In this document: positions 16,531-24,332 of the stretch, piece after piece
How the letters are laid out: each line of letters starts with the position of its first letter
Numbering within the stretch: position 1 is the stretch's first letter
Assembly (NCBI GenBank): GCA_044226865.1
Contig: JBGAGE010000001.1
Coordinates: forward strand, 868,001 to 932,000
DNA from: TMP-86 sp044226865
GTDB lineage: Bacteria; Pseudomonadota; Gammaproteobacteria; Steroidobacterales; Steroidobacteraceae
DNA: 64,000 nucleotides
Direction of reading: 5' to 3'
Translations under genes and position numbers: made by a program
The notes under the pieces: model-generated
Databases searched by the model: none
Seen by the model: only the letters and a program-made list of their open reading frames with translations
What the model was told of the DNA's origin: nothing

Positions 16531-17569
16531 GCGCCTGACGCTCGAGCGCCCAGCGCACGTGTTCGCGCACGATCGCAGACGGATGCTGCTCGCGCAAGCG
16601 CAGTGCCGCGATGACCTCGGCAGACCCCGGCGCATTCCCCAACGCAACGGCAATGTTGCGCAACCAGCTTTCATGGCCGATGCGGCGGATGGCGCTGCCC
16701 TCGGTGTTGCGCAGGAATTGCGCCTCATCCCAGGCGAACAACTGCGTGAGTTCGGCGCGATCCAGGCCGTGGCGGGGCGCGAAGGCCTCTTCGGCCGATG
16801 GCCGCGCAAACTTGTTCCACGGGCATACCAGCTGGCAATCATCGCAACCGTAGATGCGGTTGCCGAGGAGCGGGCGCAGGTCGGATGGGATGACGCCCTT
16901 CAATTCGATGGTGAGATAGGAAATGCAGCGGCGCGCGTCCAGGCGGTAGGGAGCCACGATGGCGCCCGTGGGGCAGGCGGGAATGCAGGCAGTACAGCTG
17001 CCGCAATGGGCGCTCGCGCCCTCTGAGGGTGGCAGCGCCAGGTCCACGTAGATCTCGCCCAGGAAGAAATACGATCCCGAAGAGCGGTCGATGAGATTGG
17101 TGTGCTTGCCGATCCAGCCAAGCCCGGCGTCGCGGGCCAGCGCCTTCTCCAGCACCGGCGCGCTGTCGGTGAACACGCGATGACCGAACGGCCCGACCGC
17201 GGCTTCGATGCGCTCGGCAAGCTTCTGCAGCCGCTGGCGCATCACCTTGTGATAGTCGCGACCCAGCGCATAGCGGGATACATAGGCCGCGTTGGGGTCG
17301 GCCAGCACCTCCGCGGCGGCAGCGGCATCGCGGGGCCAGTAGTCCATGCGCACGCTGATGCAGCTCACCGTGCCCGGCAGCAGGTCCGTCGGCCGTGAGC
17401 GGCGTGTCCCGTGGCGCTGCATATAATGCATCTCGCCGTGGAACCCGCGCGCGAGCCAATCGAGAAAATGCGATTCATCCGCGGACAGGTCGATGCCGGC
17501 GATGCCGGCGGCGGCGAAGCCGAGCTCGGCGCTCCAGGTCTTGATGTCGTTCGCCAGGTTCTTCAGCAT
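16493..17569 (-). CDS. queG: epoxyqueuosine reductase
   Basis: A 358-residue QueG, the cobalamin and Fe-S enzyme that performs the last step of queuosine tRNA modification. The N-terminal half has the family signatures (ARGFHGEMHYMQRHG, DYWPRDAA, YALGRDYHKVMRQRLQKLA). The two 4Fe-4S cluster motifs are CGSCTACIPACPTGAI and CDDCQLVCPWNKFA. HEAT-like helices close the protein. I place the start at the ATG at 17569 (MLKNLANDIKTWSAELGF), since upstream in-frame sequence is not family-like and overlaps nnr. It is divergent from nnr with 23 bases between. Confidence 0.96.
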   Translation of the reverse strand: MLKNLANDIKTWSAELGFAAAGIAGIDLSADESHFLDWLARGFHGEMHYMQRHGTRRSRPTDLLPGTVSCISVRMDYWPRDAAAAAEVLADPNAAYVSRYALGRDYHKVMRQRLQKLAERIEAAVGPFGHRVFTDSAPVLEKALARDAGLGWIGKHTNLIDRSSGSYFFLGEIYVDLALPPSEGASAHCGSCTACIPACPTGAIVAPYRLDARRCISYLTIELKGVIPSDLRPLLGNRIYGCDDCQLVCPWNKFARPSAEEAFAPRHGLDRAELTQLFAWDEAQFLRNTEGSAIRRIGHESWLRNIAVALGNAPGSAEVIAALRLREQHPSAIVREHVRWALERQALKRSTAGFAPPD

Positions 17570-17580
17570 CGTGCGCACAG

Positions 17581-17586
17581 TATAAT
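17581..17586 (+). promoter_or_regulatory. -10 box giving a probable leaderless nnr transcript
   Basis: A perfect TATAAT ends six bases before the ATG of nnr. Transcription would begin at or next to the A of the start codon. The -35 position (17558-17563, GTTCTT) is weak. No ribosome binding site fits in the gap. Confidence 0.6.
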
Positions 17587-17592
17587 GAAGCC

Positions 17593-19092
17593 ATGCAAGC
17601 CAACCCCCAGGCCGTATGGAGCAGCGCACAGGTTCGCGCCATCGATGCGTTCGCCATCGCCAGGCTGCAGATTCCCGGTTACGAGTTGATGCACCGCGCG
17701 GCTGCCGCCGCGCTGGCGGAGCTGCGGCGGCGCTGGCCGGCATCGCGGGTGGTGCGGGTGCTATGCGGCGCCGGCAACAATGGCGGTGACGGTTACGTGC
17801 TGGCGCGGCTCGCGCAGCACGAGGGGCTGGAGGTGCAGGTCGGCGCCGTCAGCGATCCCGGGCTCCTGCACGGTGATGCCGCGCGCGCGCATGCGGATTG
17901 GCTGGCCGCGGGCGGCGTGACGCTTCCGTGGCGTGAAGCCCTGCAGGCCGAGGACGCCGTGGTGGTGGACGCCTTGTTGGGCATTGGCGTGAGCCGCGGC
18001 CTGCGGGGTGATTTTCTCGACGCCGTCATCGCCGTCAATGAGCGCCGCCGGCGCGTGCTCGCGCTGGATGTGCCAAGCGGCCTGGATTCGGATTCGGGTC
18101 TGCCATTCGGGGATTGCGTGCGCGCGGATTGCACCGTGACTTTCATCGCGCACAAGCCCGGATTGTGGTTGGGGCGCGGGCCTGACTACGCGGGCGAGGT
18201 GGTGCTGGCGGATCTGGCGCTGGAACGCTGGCCTTCGGATCTGGGTGCGCCGCTGTTGGAAAATCCCGGGCACGATGTGCTTACGCGCGCCTTGCCGCCA
18301 CGTTCGCGCGGCGCCAACAAGGGCCAGTTCGGCCATGTGTTGGTGATTGGCGGCGGTCCCGGCATGCCGGGCGCGGCACGCTTGTGCGGAGAGGCGGCGC
18401 TGCGCGCGGGCGCGGGCCTGGTCAGCATCGCCACTGCCGCGGAGCACGCGGGGCAGGTCGCGGCGAGCTGTCCGGAACTGATGGTCTCCGGCGTGACCGA
18501 CTCCGCCCAACTCATGTCCTTGCTGCAGCGGGCGGATATCGTTGCCGTGGGGCCGGGCCTTGGCCAGTCGGCCTGGGCGCGTAGTCTCTGGTCCGCCGCC
18601 ATGTCCTCCGGCCTGCCGATGGTGGTGGATGCCGATGCCCTGAACCTGCTCGCGGACGAGCCGGAAAACCGCCAGGCGTGGGCGTTGACTCCGCATCCTG
18701 GCGAGGCCGGCCGGCTCATCGGCCTGCCGACGGCCGCAGTGCAGGGCGATCGCCTCGCGGCGGTCAGCCAATTGCAGCAGCGCTACGGCGGCGTCGCGGT
18801 ATTGAAGGGCGCGGGCACGTTGGTCGCCGGCCGGGGTGCTGAGGGCGAGCCGCCGCGGCTGACGGTCTGCACGCTCGGCAATCCGGGCATGGCAGCGCCC
18901 GGCATGGGTGATGCGCTGACCGGCGTGATCGCCGCGTTGTTCGCCCAGTTGCGCGATCTGGACACCGCCGCCCGCCTGGGCGTGTTCGTGCACGCCTTGG
19001 CGGGAGACCGGGCCGCCGGTGCGGAGCCGCGCGGGATGGTGGCATCCGATCTCATCGCAGAATTGCGCGCGTGCGTGAACCCGAACCGTTGA
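17593..19092 (+). CDS. nnr: bifunctional NAD(P)H-hydrate epimerase / ADP-dependent dehydratase
   Basis: A 499-residue fusion that repairs hydrated NAD(P)H. The N-terminal epimerase half (about 1-215) has the nucleotide motif CGAGNNGGDGYVLARLA and LDVPSGLDSDSG. The C-terminal dehydratase half has the ribokinase-like blocks GHVLVIGGGPGMPGAARL, VGPGLGQS, VVDADALNLLA, LTPHPGEAGRL and the terminal GMGDALTGVIAAL. In that last block the usual Gly-Gly before MGD is Pro-Gly. The gene begins 23 bases from divergent queG and overlaps tsaE by 22 bases, the conserved queG/nnr-tsaE arrangement. Confidence 0.96.
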   Translation: MQANPQAVWSSAQVRAIDAFAIARLQIPGYELMHRAAAAALAELRRRWPASRVVRVLCGAGNNGGDGYVLARLAQHEGLEVQVGAVSDPGLLHGDAARAHADWLAAGGVTLPWREALQAEDAVVVDALLGIGVSRGLRGDFLDAVIAVNERRRRVLALDVPSGLDSDSGLPFGDCVRADCTVTFIAHKPGLWLGRGPDYAGEVVLADLALERWPSDLGAPLLENPGHDVLTRALPPRSRGANKGQFGHVLVIGGGPGMPGAARLCGEAALRAGAGLVSIATAAEHAGQVAASCPELMVSGVTDSAQLMSLLQRADIVAVGPGLGQSAWARSLWSAAMSSGLPMVVDADALNLLADEPENRQAWALTPHPGEAGRLIGLPTAAVQGDRLAAVSQLQQRYGGVAVLKGAGTLVAGRGAEGEPPRLTVCTLGNPGMAAPGMGDALTGVIAALFAQLRDLDTAARLGVFVHALAGDRAAGAEPRGMVASDLIAELRACVNPNR

Positions 19093-19544
19093 CGCTGCCC
19101 GATGCCGGCGCCACCGAGGCGCTGGGCGCGAGCCTTGCCGCGGCGCTGCCGGATTTGTCGAACTCGTCGCTGGTCCTGCACCTGCGCGGGGACCTGGGTG
19201 TGGGCAAGACGACGTTCACCCGCGGCTTCCTGCGCGAGCTCGGCGTGACCGGCGTGGTTCGCAGTCCCACCTATACCTTGGTGGAGCCGTATGCGCTGGC
19301 CGGGCTCACCTGTATTCACGTCGATCTCTATCGGTTGCGCGATCCCGCCGATCTTGCCGATCTTGGACTGCGCGATTACCTGGCGCCGGCCCATGTGCTG
19401 TTGATCGAGTGGCCGGAGAAGGGCGGCCGCGAGGTCCCCCCGGCCGATCTGGAGATCGGGCTGGATTACGCACCTGCCGGCCGGGTGGCGCAATTGCTGC
19501 CGCGCAGTGCCGCGGGAGCGGCACTGGCGGCGCACGTTGCTTAG
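19071..19544 (+). CDS. tsaE: tRNA N6-threonylcarbamoyladenosine biosynthesis ATPase
   Basis: A 157-residue P-loop ATPase required with TsaB, TsaC and TsaD for t6A at position 37 of ANN-decoding tRNAs. The Walker A motif is LRGDLGVGKTTFTRGFL. Family blocks VRSPTYTLVEPY, HVDLYRLRDPADLADLGL and HVLLIEWPEKGG are present. The GTG at 19071 lies inside nnr, a 22-base overlap. The next gene, amiC, follows after 78 bases with its own promoter. Confidence 0.96.
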   Translation: MREPEPLTLPDAGATEALGASLAAALPDLSNSSLVLHLRGDLGVGKTTFTRGFLRELGVTGVVRSPTYTLVEPYALAGLTCIHVDLYRLRDPADLADLGLRDYLAPAHVLLIEWPEKGGREVPPADLEIGLDYAPAGRVAQLLPRSAAGAALAAHVA

Positions 19545-19586
19545 TAGCAACGGCTTGAGATTGTCCGCCTATGTCCATCATTTAAC

Positions 19587-19615
19587 TTGAATTCCTGCCG
19601 AAGCATACGTTAAAT
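19587..19615 (+). promoter_or_regulatory. amiC promoter, probably leaderless
   Basis: TTGAAT at 19587-19592 and TTAAAT at 19610-19615 are 17 bases apart. The ATG of amiC begins seven bases after the -10, so transcription would start at the initiation codon. No Shine-Dalgarno is present. Confidence 0.6.
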
Positions 19616-19622
19616 TGCGGGC

Positions 19623-20966
19623 ATGTACCGCGCCCTCGCTTTGCTGTCGTTGTTTGCCGTGAGCGCGCAGGCGGTGGAGTTGCGTGACGCCCGGGTGTCG
19701 ACCGGGCCGGAATCCTCCAGCGTCATCCTCGATTTATCCGGCAGGGTCGAGCATCGGTTTTCGCAGCTCGCCAATCCCGAGCGGCTGGTCATCGACATCC
19801 GCGGCGCACATGCCGCCGCCTCGCGCCTGTCATCGGTGGCACCCAGCGGCGCCGTGAAGAGCCTGCGGTTCGGCCGGCGCGGCAAATCCGACCTGCGCGT
19901 GGTCATCGATCTCACTCATCATGTGCGGGCGCGCAGCTTTCTGTCGGCGCCTGCTCCTCGCGATGCGAAACGCCAGGGCGGCGAGGGCTACCGTCTGGTC
20001 ATCGAATGGCGGGAAGCGGGGACGGCGCCGGTGCTCGCGGCCGCCGCGCCCGTGCCTGCTGCAGCCACTGCGGAGGCTGCGGCGGCATCTTCGGCCGCGC
20101 CGGTGGTGCGGGATTCGGCAGCAGGCGACCTTGCCCCCCGCGATCCGAAGTTGCGCGAAACCGCCGTCCGCGCCGAGCATGCGCCGGCCGAGGCGCGCGA
20201 TCTGGTGATCGCCATCGATGCCGGTCATGGCGGCGAGGATCCCGGTGCCACCGGCAAGAATGGCACCCGCGAAAAAGACGTGGTGCTGGCCATCGCGCGC
20301 GAACTGGCCGCGCAGGTCAATGCCGAACCCGGCATGCGCGCCGTGATGATCCGCGACGGCGATGTGTTCGTGCCGCTGCGCGATCGCATGCAGCGCGCGC
20401 GGCGCAAACAGGCGGATTTGTTCGTCAGCGTGCATGCGGATTCCATCCGCAACCGTGCGGTGACCGGTTCCTCGGTGTACATCCTCTCGCCGCGCGGCGC
20501 GACGGACGAGGCGGCGCGCTGGCTGGCCGAGCGTGAAAACGCGGCAGATCTCGTGGGCGGCGTGTCGTTGGAGAACAAGGACGACGTGCTCGCCTCGGTG
20601 CTGCTCGACCTGTCGCAGACCGCGGCGTTGAATGCGAGCCAGGCCGCCGCTTCCAGCGTGCTGCACCGGCTGGATCAGATCGGCGAGGTGCGCAAGCGCC
20701 AGGTGCAGCAGGCCAGGTTCATCGTGTTGAAGAGCCCCGATGTGCCCTCGATGCTGGTGGAGACGGCCTACATATCCAATCCCGGTGAGGAGCGGCGCCT
20801 GCGCAGCCGTGGATACCAGGGGCGCCTCGCGGTGGCCATCCACCGCGGCATCAAGGATTTCTTCTATTCCAATCCTCCTGCCGGCACGCGCGTTGCGCAA
20901 TTGGCGGCGCAGAAATCCGTTCCCAGCGCAGCGCTGCTCGGCAAGCTGAACGGCGCCGGCACGTAA
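19623..20966 (+). CDS. amiC: N-acetylmuramoyl-L-alanine amidase with AMIN domain
   Basis: A 447-residue periplasmic amidase that splits septal peptidoglycan during daughter-cell separation. A short signal peptide (to about residue 17, SAQA) precedes an AMIN domain at about 20-130 (VILDLSGRVEH, RLVIDIRGAH). An Ala-rich linker at 135-175 follows. The catalytic Amidase_3 domain has IAIDAGHGGEDPGATGKNGT, VMIRDGDVFVPLRDRMQRA, LFVSVHADSI and the closing MLVETAYISNPGEE, which supply zinc ligands and the catalytic Glu. No LysM repeats follow. In enterobacteria the gene in this position is amiB; AmiB and AmiC cannot be separated confidently by eye. Confidence 0.93.
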   Translation: MYRALALLSLFAVSAQAVELRDARVSTGPESSSVILDLSGRVEHRFSQLANPERLVIDIRGAHAAASRLSSVAPSGAVKSLRFGRRGKSDLRVVIDLTHHVRARSFLSAPAPRDAKRQGGEGYRLVIEWREAGTAPVLAAAAPVPAAATAEAAAASSAAPVVRDSAAGDLAPRDPKLRETAVRAEHAPAEARDLVIAIDAGHGGEDPGATGKNGTREKDVVLAIARELAAQVNAEPGMRAVMIRDGDVFVPLRDRMQRARRKQADLFVSVHADSIRNRAVTGSSVYILSPRGATDEAARWLAERENAADLVGGVSLENKDDVLASVLLDLSQTAALNASQAAASSVLHRLDQIGEVRKRQVQQARFIVLKSPDVPSMLVETAYISNPGEERRLRSRGYQGRLAVAIHRGIKDFFYSNPPAGTRVAQLAAQKSVPSAALLGKLNGAGT

Positions 20967-21060
20967 GGCTTCTGCACGGCGCCAAGCGCCCGGTTCCTGC
21001 CCGGGGCGTCTGCGTGGCCTGTGGCGCAGCTTTCGTCGCGGCCGACAGCGCAGCAGATCG

Positions 21061-21108
21061 CGTAACCGATGGCGTAGCCGATGGCGTAGCCGATGGCGTA
21101 GCCGATGG
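21061..21108. repeat. 12-bp tandem repeat, four copies, directly upstream of mutL
   Basis: The unit CGTAGCCGATGG occurs at 21073, 21085 and 21097 as identical copies. The first copy at 21061 differs by one base (CGTAACCGATGG). A degenerate fifth start (CGTGACGG) follows. The array ends 30 bases before the mutL start codon, so it lies in the promoter region. Because 12 is a multiple of three, copy-number changes would not shift any frame through it. Confidence 0.95.
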
Positions 21109-21138
21109 CGTGACGGTTTGCGCTACCATGCGCGGGCC

Positions 21139-22956
21139 GTGCCCATCCGCGTCCTGCCTACCGCTCTCATCAACCAGATCGCCGCCGGCGAGGTGATCGA
21201 GCGCCCGGCCTCGGTCATCAAGGAATTGGTGGAAAACGCGCTCGATGCCGGCGCCAGCCGCATCGAAGTGGAATTGGAACGCGGCGGCCTGGGGTCCATC
21301 CGTGTGCGCGATGACGGTGGTGGAATACCGGCTGAGCAGCTGCCCCTGGCGTTGGCTCCGCATGCCACCAGCAAGATCAGTTCGCTCCAGGACCTGGAGC
21401 GCGTCGCCAGCCTGGGATTCCGCGGCGAGGCGCTGGCCAGCATCGCATCCGTGTCGCGCCTGACGCTGACCTCGCGCGTGGCCGATGCCGCGCATGCCAT
21501 GCGCATCCAGGCGCCTGGCAGCGAGGTGGAACCGGCTGCGGCTCCGCCCGGCACCTGCGTGGAGGTGCGCGACATCTTCTTCAACGTGCCGGCGCGGCGC
21601 AAATTCCTGCGCAGCGAACAGGTCGAGCTGCAGCATATCGCGCGCATGCTGGAGCGGCTGGCGTTGTCGCGCTTCGACGTGGGCGTGTCCCTCACGCATA
21701 ACGGCAAGCTGTCCTGGAAGCTGCCGGCGGCGCTGACCGAGACGCAGATGCTGGCGCGGGTGGAGAAGATCTGTGGCGCCGAGTTCGCCGCGCATGTGAT
21801 CCACATCGAGCACGGCATCGAGAACCTGCATCTGCGCGGTTGGCTGGGATTGCCCACCTTTTCGCGCAGCCAGGCGGACCTGCAATATGCGTTCGTGAAC
21901 GGCCGCTTCGTGCGCGACAAGCTGCTCACCAGCGCTGCGCGCCTCGGCTACCAGGACGTGATGTTCCACGGCCGCTTCGCCGCGTACCTGTTGTACCTGA
22001 CCCTGGACCCGATGGCGGTTGACGTCAATGCGCACCCGCAGAAGCTGGAGGTGCGTTTTCGCGATCCGCGCAGCGTGCATGACTTCGTGCACCGCACGAT
22101 CCAGGATGCGCTGGCGCAGACCAGGCCGGCCGCACAGGCGGCGGGCAGTGCGCCCTCCGACTGGCTCACCGGCGCCGCGCAGTTCGCAGGTTCCGCGGAT
22201 GGGCAGCGCGCCGGCGCGCGTTTCTTCAGCACCGGCTTCACCGTGCGCGATGAGCGCGGCGAATTCGGCGCGGGTGATGCGCTGGCGGGCGGCGGGCTGC
22301 TCGCGCGCACGGGGTCGCCGGCCGAGGAAAACGTGCCGGTTGCGGCCGCGATGGAGCAGGGCGCCGTGCCGCAGGCGCCGCCGCTGGGCTATGCGGTGGC
22401 GCAGTTGCACGGCATCTACATCGTCTCGCAGACGCCCGAGGGCATGGTCATGGTGGACATGCATGCGGCGCACGAACGCATCCTGTACGAGCGCATGAAG
22501 AAATTGCTGGCGGGAGAAGCGGCGCGGCAGTCGCTGCTGCTGCCGCACGCCATCCGCGTCACGCCGGCGCAGGCCGACGTGGCCGAAACCCACGCGGCGC
22601 AATTCGATGCATTGGGATTCGACCTGCAGCGCCTGGCGCCGGACGAGGTGCTGCTGCGCGCGGTGCCGGCGGTGCTGGCCGCCGAGGATACGGCCGGGCT
22701 GGTGCGCGATTTGCTGTCGGACCTGGTCGAGCACGGCACCTCGCGACGCGTCGAGGCCGCCATCGACCACCTGCTGGCGACCTCGGCCTGCCACACCTCG
22801 GTGCGCGCGCGGCGCCAGCTCAGCATCCCCGAGATGAATGCGCTGTTGCGGGAGATGGAACGCACCGAGCGCGCGGACCAGTGCAACCATGGACGTCCCA
22901 CCTGGCTGCGCTTGTCCATGGGTGAGATGGACCGCCTGTTCCTGCGCGGCCGCTGA
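21139..22956 (+). CDS. mutL: DNA mismatch repair protein MutL
   Basis: A 605-residue MutL. The N-terminal GHKL ATPase carries IRVLPTALINQIAAGEVIER, the N box VKELVENALDAGASRI, DDGGGI and LGFRGEALASI. The C-terminal dimerisation domain contains DMHAAHERILYE at about 440-451, matching the DxHAxxExxxxE endonuclease motif, plus QCNHGRPTWLRL near the end. Such MutL proteins nick DNA themselves, unlike the MutH-dependent E. coli protein. The GTG at 21139 gives the family start PIRVLP. No Shine-Dalgarno precedes it. A TACCAT box lies at 21124-21129 and a tandem repeat just before that. The stop overlaps the miaA ATG by one base. Confidence 0.97.
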   Translation: MPIRVLPTALINQIAAGEVIERPASVIKELVENALDAGASRIEVELERGGLGSIRVRDDGGGIPAEQLPLALAPHATSKISSLQDLERVASLGFRGEALASIASVSRLTLTSRVADAAHAMRIQAPGSEVEPAAAPPGTCVEVRDIFFNVPARRKFLRSEQVELQHIARMLERLALSRFDVGVSLTHNGKLSWKLPAALTETQMLARVEKICGAEFAAHVIHIEHGIENLHLRGWLGLPTFSRSQADLQYAFVNGRFVRDKLLTSAARLGYQDVMFHGRFAAYLLYLTLDPMAVDVNAHPQKLEVRFRDPRSVHDFVHRTIQDALAQTRPAAQAAGSAPSDWLTGAAQFAGSADGQRAGARFFSTGFTVRDERGEFGAGDALAGGGLLARTGSPAEENVPVAAAMEQGAVPQAPPLGYAVAQLHGIYIVSQTPEGMVMVDMHAAHERILYERMKKLLAGEAARQSLLLPHAIRVTPAQADVAETHAAQFDALGFDLQRLAPDEVLLRAVPAVLAAEDTAGLVRDLLSDLVEHGTSRRVEAAIDHLLATSACHTSVRARRQLSIPEMNALLREMERTERADQCNHGRPTWLRLSMGEMDRLFLRGR

Positions 22957-23903
22957 TGCAGCGCGCGGTGCTTCTGTTGATGGGGCCCACCGGCGCGGGC
23001 AAGTCCGATCTCGCCCTCGAGTTGGCGGGGCGTATCCCGGTGGAGATCGTCAGCGTGGATTCGGCGCTGGTGTATCGCGGCATGGACATCGGCACCGCGA
23101 AGCCCTCCGTGGAGGAACGCGCCCGCGTGGCGCACCATCTCATCGACATCCTCGACCCGGCGCAAAGCTACTCGGCAGGCGAGTTCCTGCGCGACGCCTC
23201 GCAGGCCCTGCAGGAGATCTGGTCGCGCGGCCGTGTGCCGCTGCTGGTGGGCGGCACGATGATGTATTTCCACGCGCTCACCCATGGGATCGCGGAGCTG
23301 CCGCGGGCGAGCGACGAACTGCGCGCGCAGATCGAGCGCGAGGTGGCGGAGCGCGGCTGGGCGGCCCTGCACGCGGAACTGGCCGAGGTGGACCCGGCCG
23401 CCGCGCGCCGCATTCACGTGAACGACCCGCAGCGCATCCAACGCGCACTCGAGGTTTATCGGCTCACCGGCACGCCGATCACCGATCTGCAACAGGGCAG
23501 GCGCAGTCCGCTGTCCGGTGTCGAGGCGGTTGAGATCGCGCTCGCGCCGCCGCAGCGAGTGCTCCTGAACGAGCGCATCGATCTGCGTTTCCGGCGGATG
23601 ATGAAGTCCGGCTTGCTGGAGGAGGTGGTGGCGTTGAAGCGGCGCGGCGATTTGACCATCGAGCACCCGTCCATCCGCTGCGTGGGTTACCGGCAGCTCT
23701 GGCGGCACCTGGAAGGCGAGTATGCACTGGAGGAGGGCGTGCAGCGTGCCATCATTGCCACGCGCCAGCTGGCAAAGCGGCAATGGACCTGGCTGCGCCG
23801 CCGGCAGCACGCCACCTGGGTCGATCCTGCGCACCGGGATGCCGCGCAAACTGTAATATTTGCACTCGATTCGCGCACGAAAAATTCAGCGAAAAGCTGT
23901 TAA
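22956..23903 (+). CDS. miaA: tRNA dimethylallyltransferase
   Basis: A 315-residue MiaA, which prenylates A37 of UNN-decoding tRNAs. The P-loop is LLMGPTGAGKSDLALELAG. Family blocks are VSVDSALVYRGMDIGTAKPS, HHLIDILDP, LLVGGTMMYFHAL, VNDPQRIQRALEVYRLTG, and the C-terminal CVGYRQLWRHLEG and ATRQLAKRQWTWLR. It is coupled to mutL by a TGATG overlap and followed by hfq after 136 bases. That gap holds only weak promoter-like hexamers. Confidence 0.98.
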   Translation: MQRAVLLLMGPTGAGKSDLALELAGRIPVEIVSVDSALVYRGMDIGTAKPSVEERARVAHHLIDILDPAQSYSAGEFLRDASQALQEIWSRGRVPLLVGGTMMYFHALTHGIAELPRASDELRAQIEREVAERGWAALHAELAEVDPAAARRIHVNDPQRIQRALEVYRLTGTPITDLQQGRRSPLSGVEAVEIALAPPQRVLLNERIDLRFRRMMKSGLLEEVVALKRRGDLTIEHPSIRCVGYRQLWRHLEGEYALEEGVQRAIIATRQLAKRQWTWLRRRQHATWVDPAHRDAAQTVIFALDSRTKNSAKSC

Positions 23904-24039
23904 CTTGCGCTAATTGCGCTGTGCTAGCATCTTGAATATCGCCCGTACCGCCCAATATGGAATGCTCGAGCGGACGCGCGCGGTATGGACACAGCGCGTT
24001 CAGGTTGCTTGCGTACACGAACAATAAGGAGTTTCATCC

Positions 24040-24297
24040 ATGGCCCGTGGCCAATCTCTGCAGGACCCTTTTTTAAACGCCCTGCGTAAAGAACGCGTCC
24101 CCGTTTCGATCTACCTGGTCAACGGTATCAAGCTGCAGGGACAAATCGATTCTTTCGACCAATTCGTGGTCCTGCTGCGCAATAGCGTCAGCCAAATGGT
24201 CTATAAGCACGCCATTTCCACCGTCGTGCCCGCCCGCAACGTGCGTCTGCCCACGGGTGAAGACGGCGAGGTGACGGAACCTGCCATTGTCGAATAA
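24040..24297 (+). CDS. hfq: RNA chaperone Hfq
   Basis: An 85-residue Hfq. Sm1 contains SLQDPFLNALRKERVPVSIY and the proximal RNA-binding residues Gln8, Asp9 and Phe42 region (DSFDQFVVLLRN). Sm2 has the conserved YKHAISTVVPAR. The C-terminal tail is short and acidic, unlike the long tail of E. coli Hfq. A clear AAGGAG lies eight bases before the ATG. The miaA-hfq-hflX order is conserved in gammaproteobacteria. Hfq pairs small RNAs with mRNAs. Confidence 0.99.
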   Translation: MARGQSLQDPFLNALRKERVPVSIYLVNGIKLQGQIDSFDQFVVLLRNSVSQMVYKHAISTVVPARNVRLPTGEDGEVTEPAIVE

Positions 24298-24332
24298 GGC
24301 ATCGGGCAGGGGATTACGCCGAGGTTCGCTCG

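Noticed and set aside
17570..17743. N-terminal extension of queG by 58 codons
   Set aside because: It overlaps the nnr gene and its Arg-rich sequence is unlike QueG; the ATG at 17569 fits the family.
21014..21196. Small plus-strand open frame encoding VADG repeats before mutL
   Set aside because: It has no ribosome binding site, overlaps the mutL start in another frame and merely translates the tandem repeat.
20851..22890. A 679-codon open frame opposite mutL, with repeated SATP units
   Set aside because: The repeats are the antisense reading of the 12-bp array. mutL explains the coding potential.
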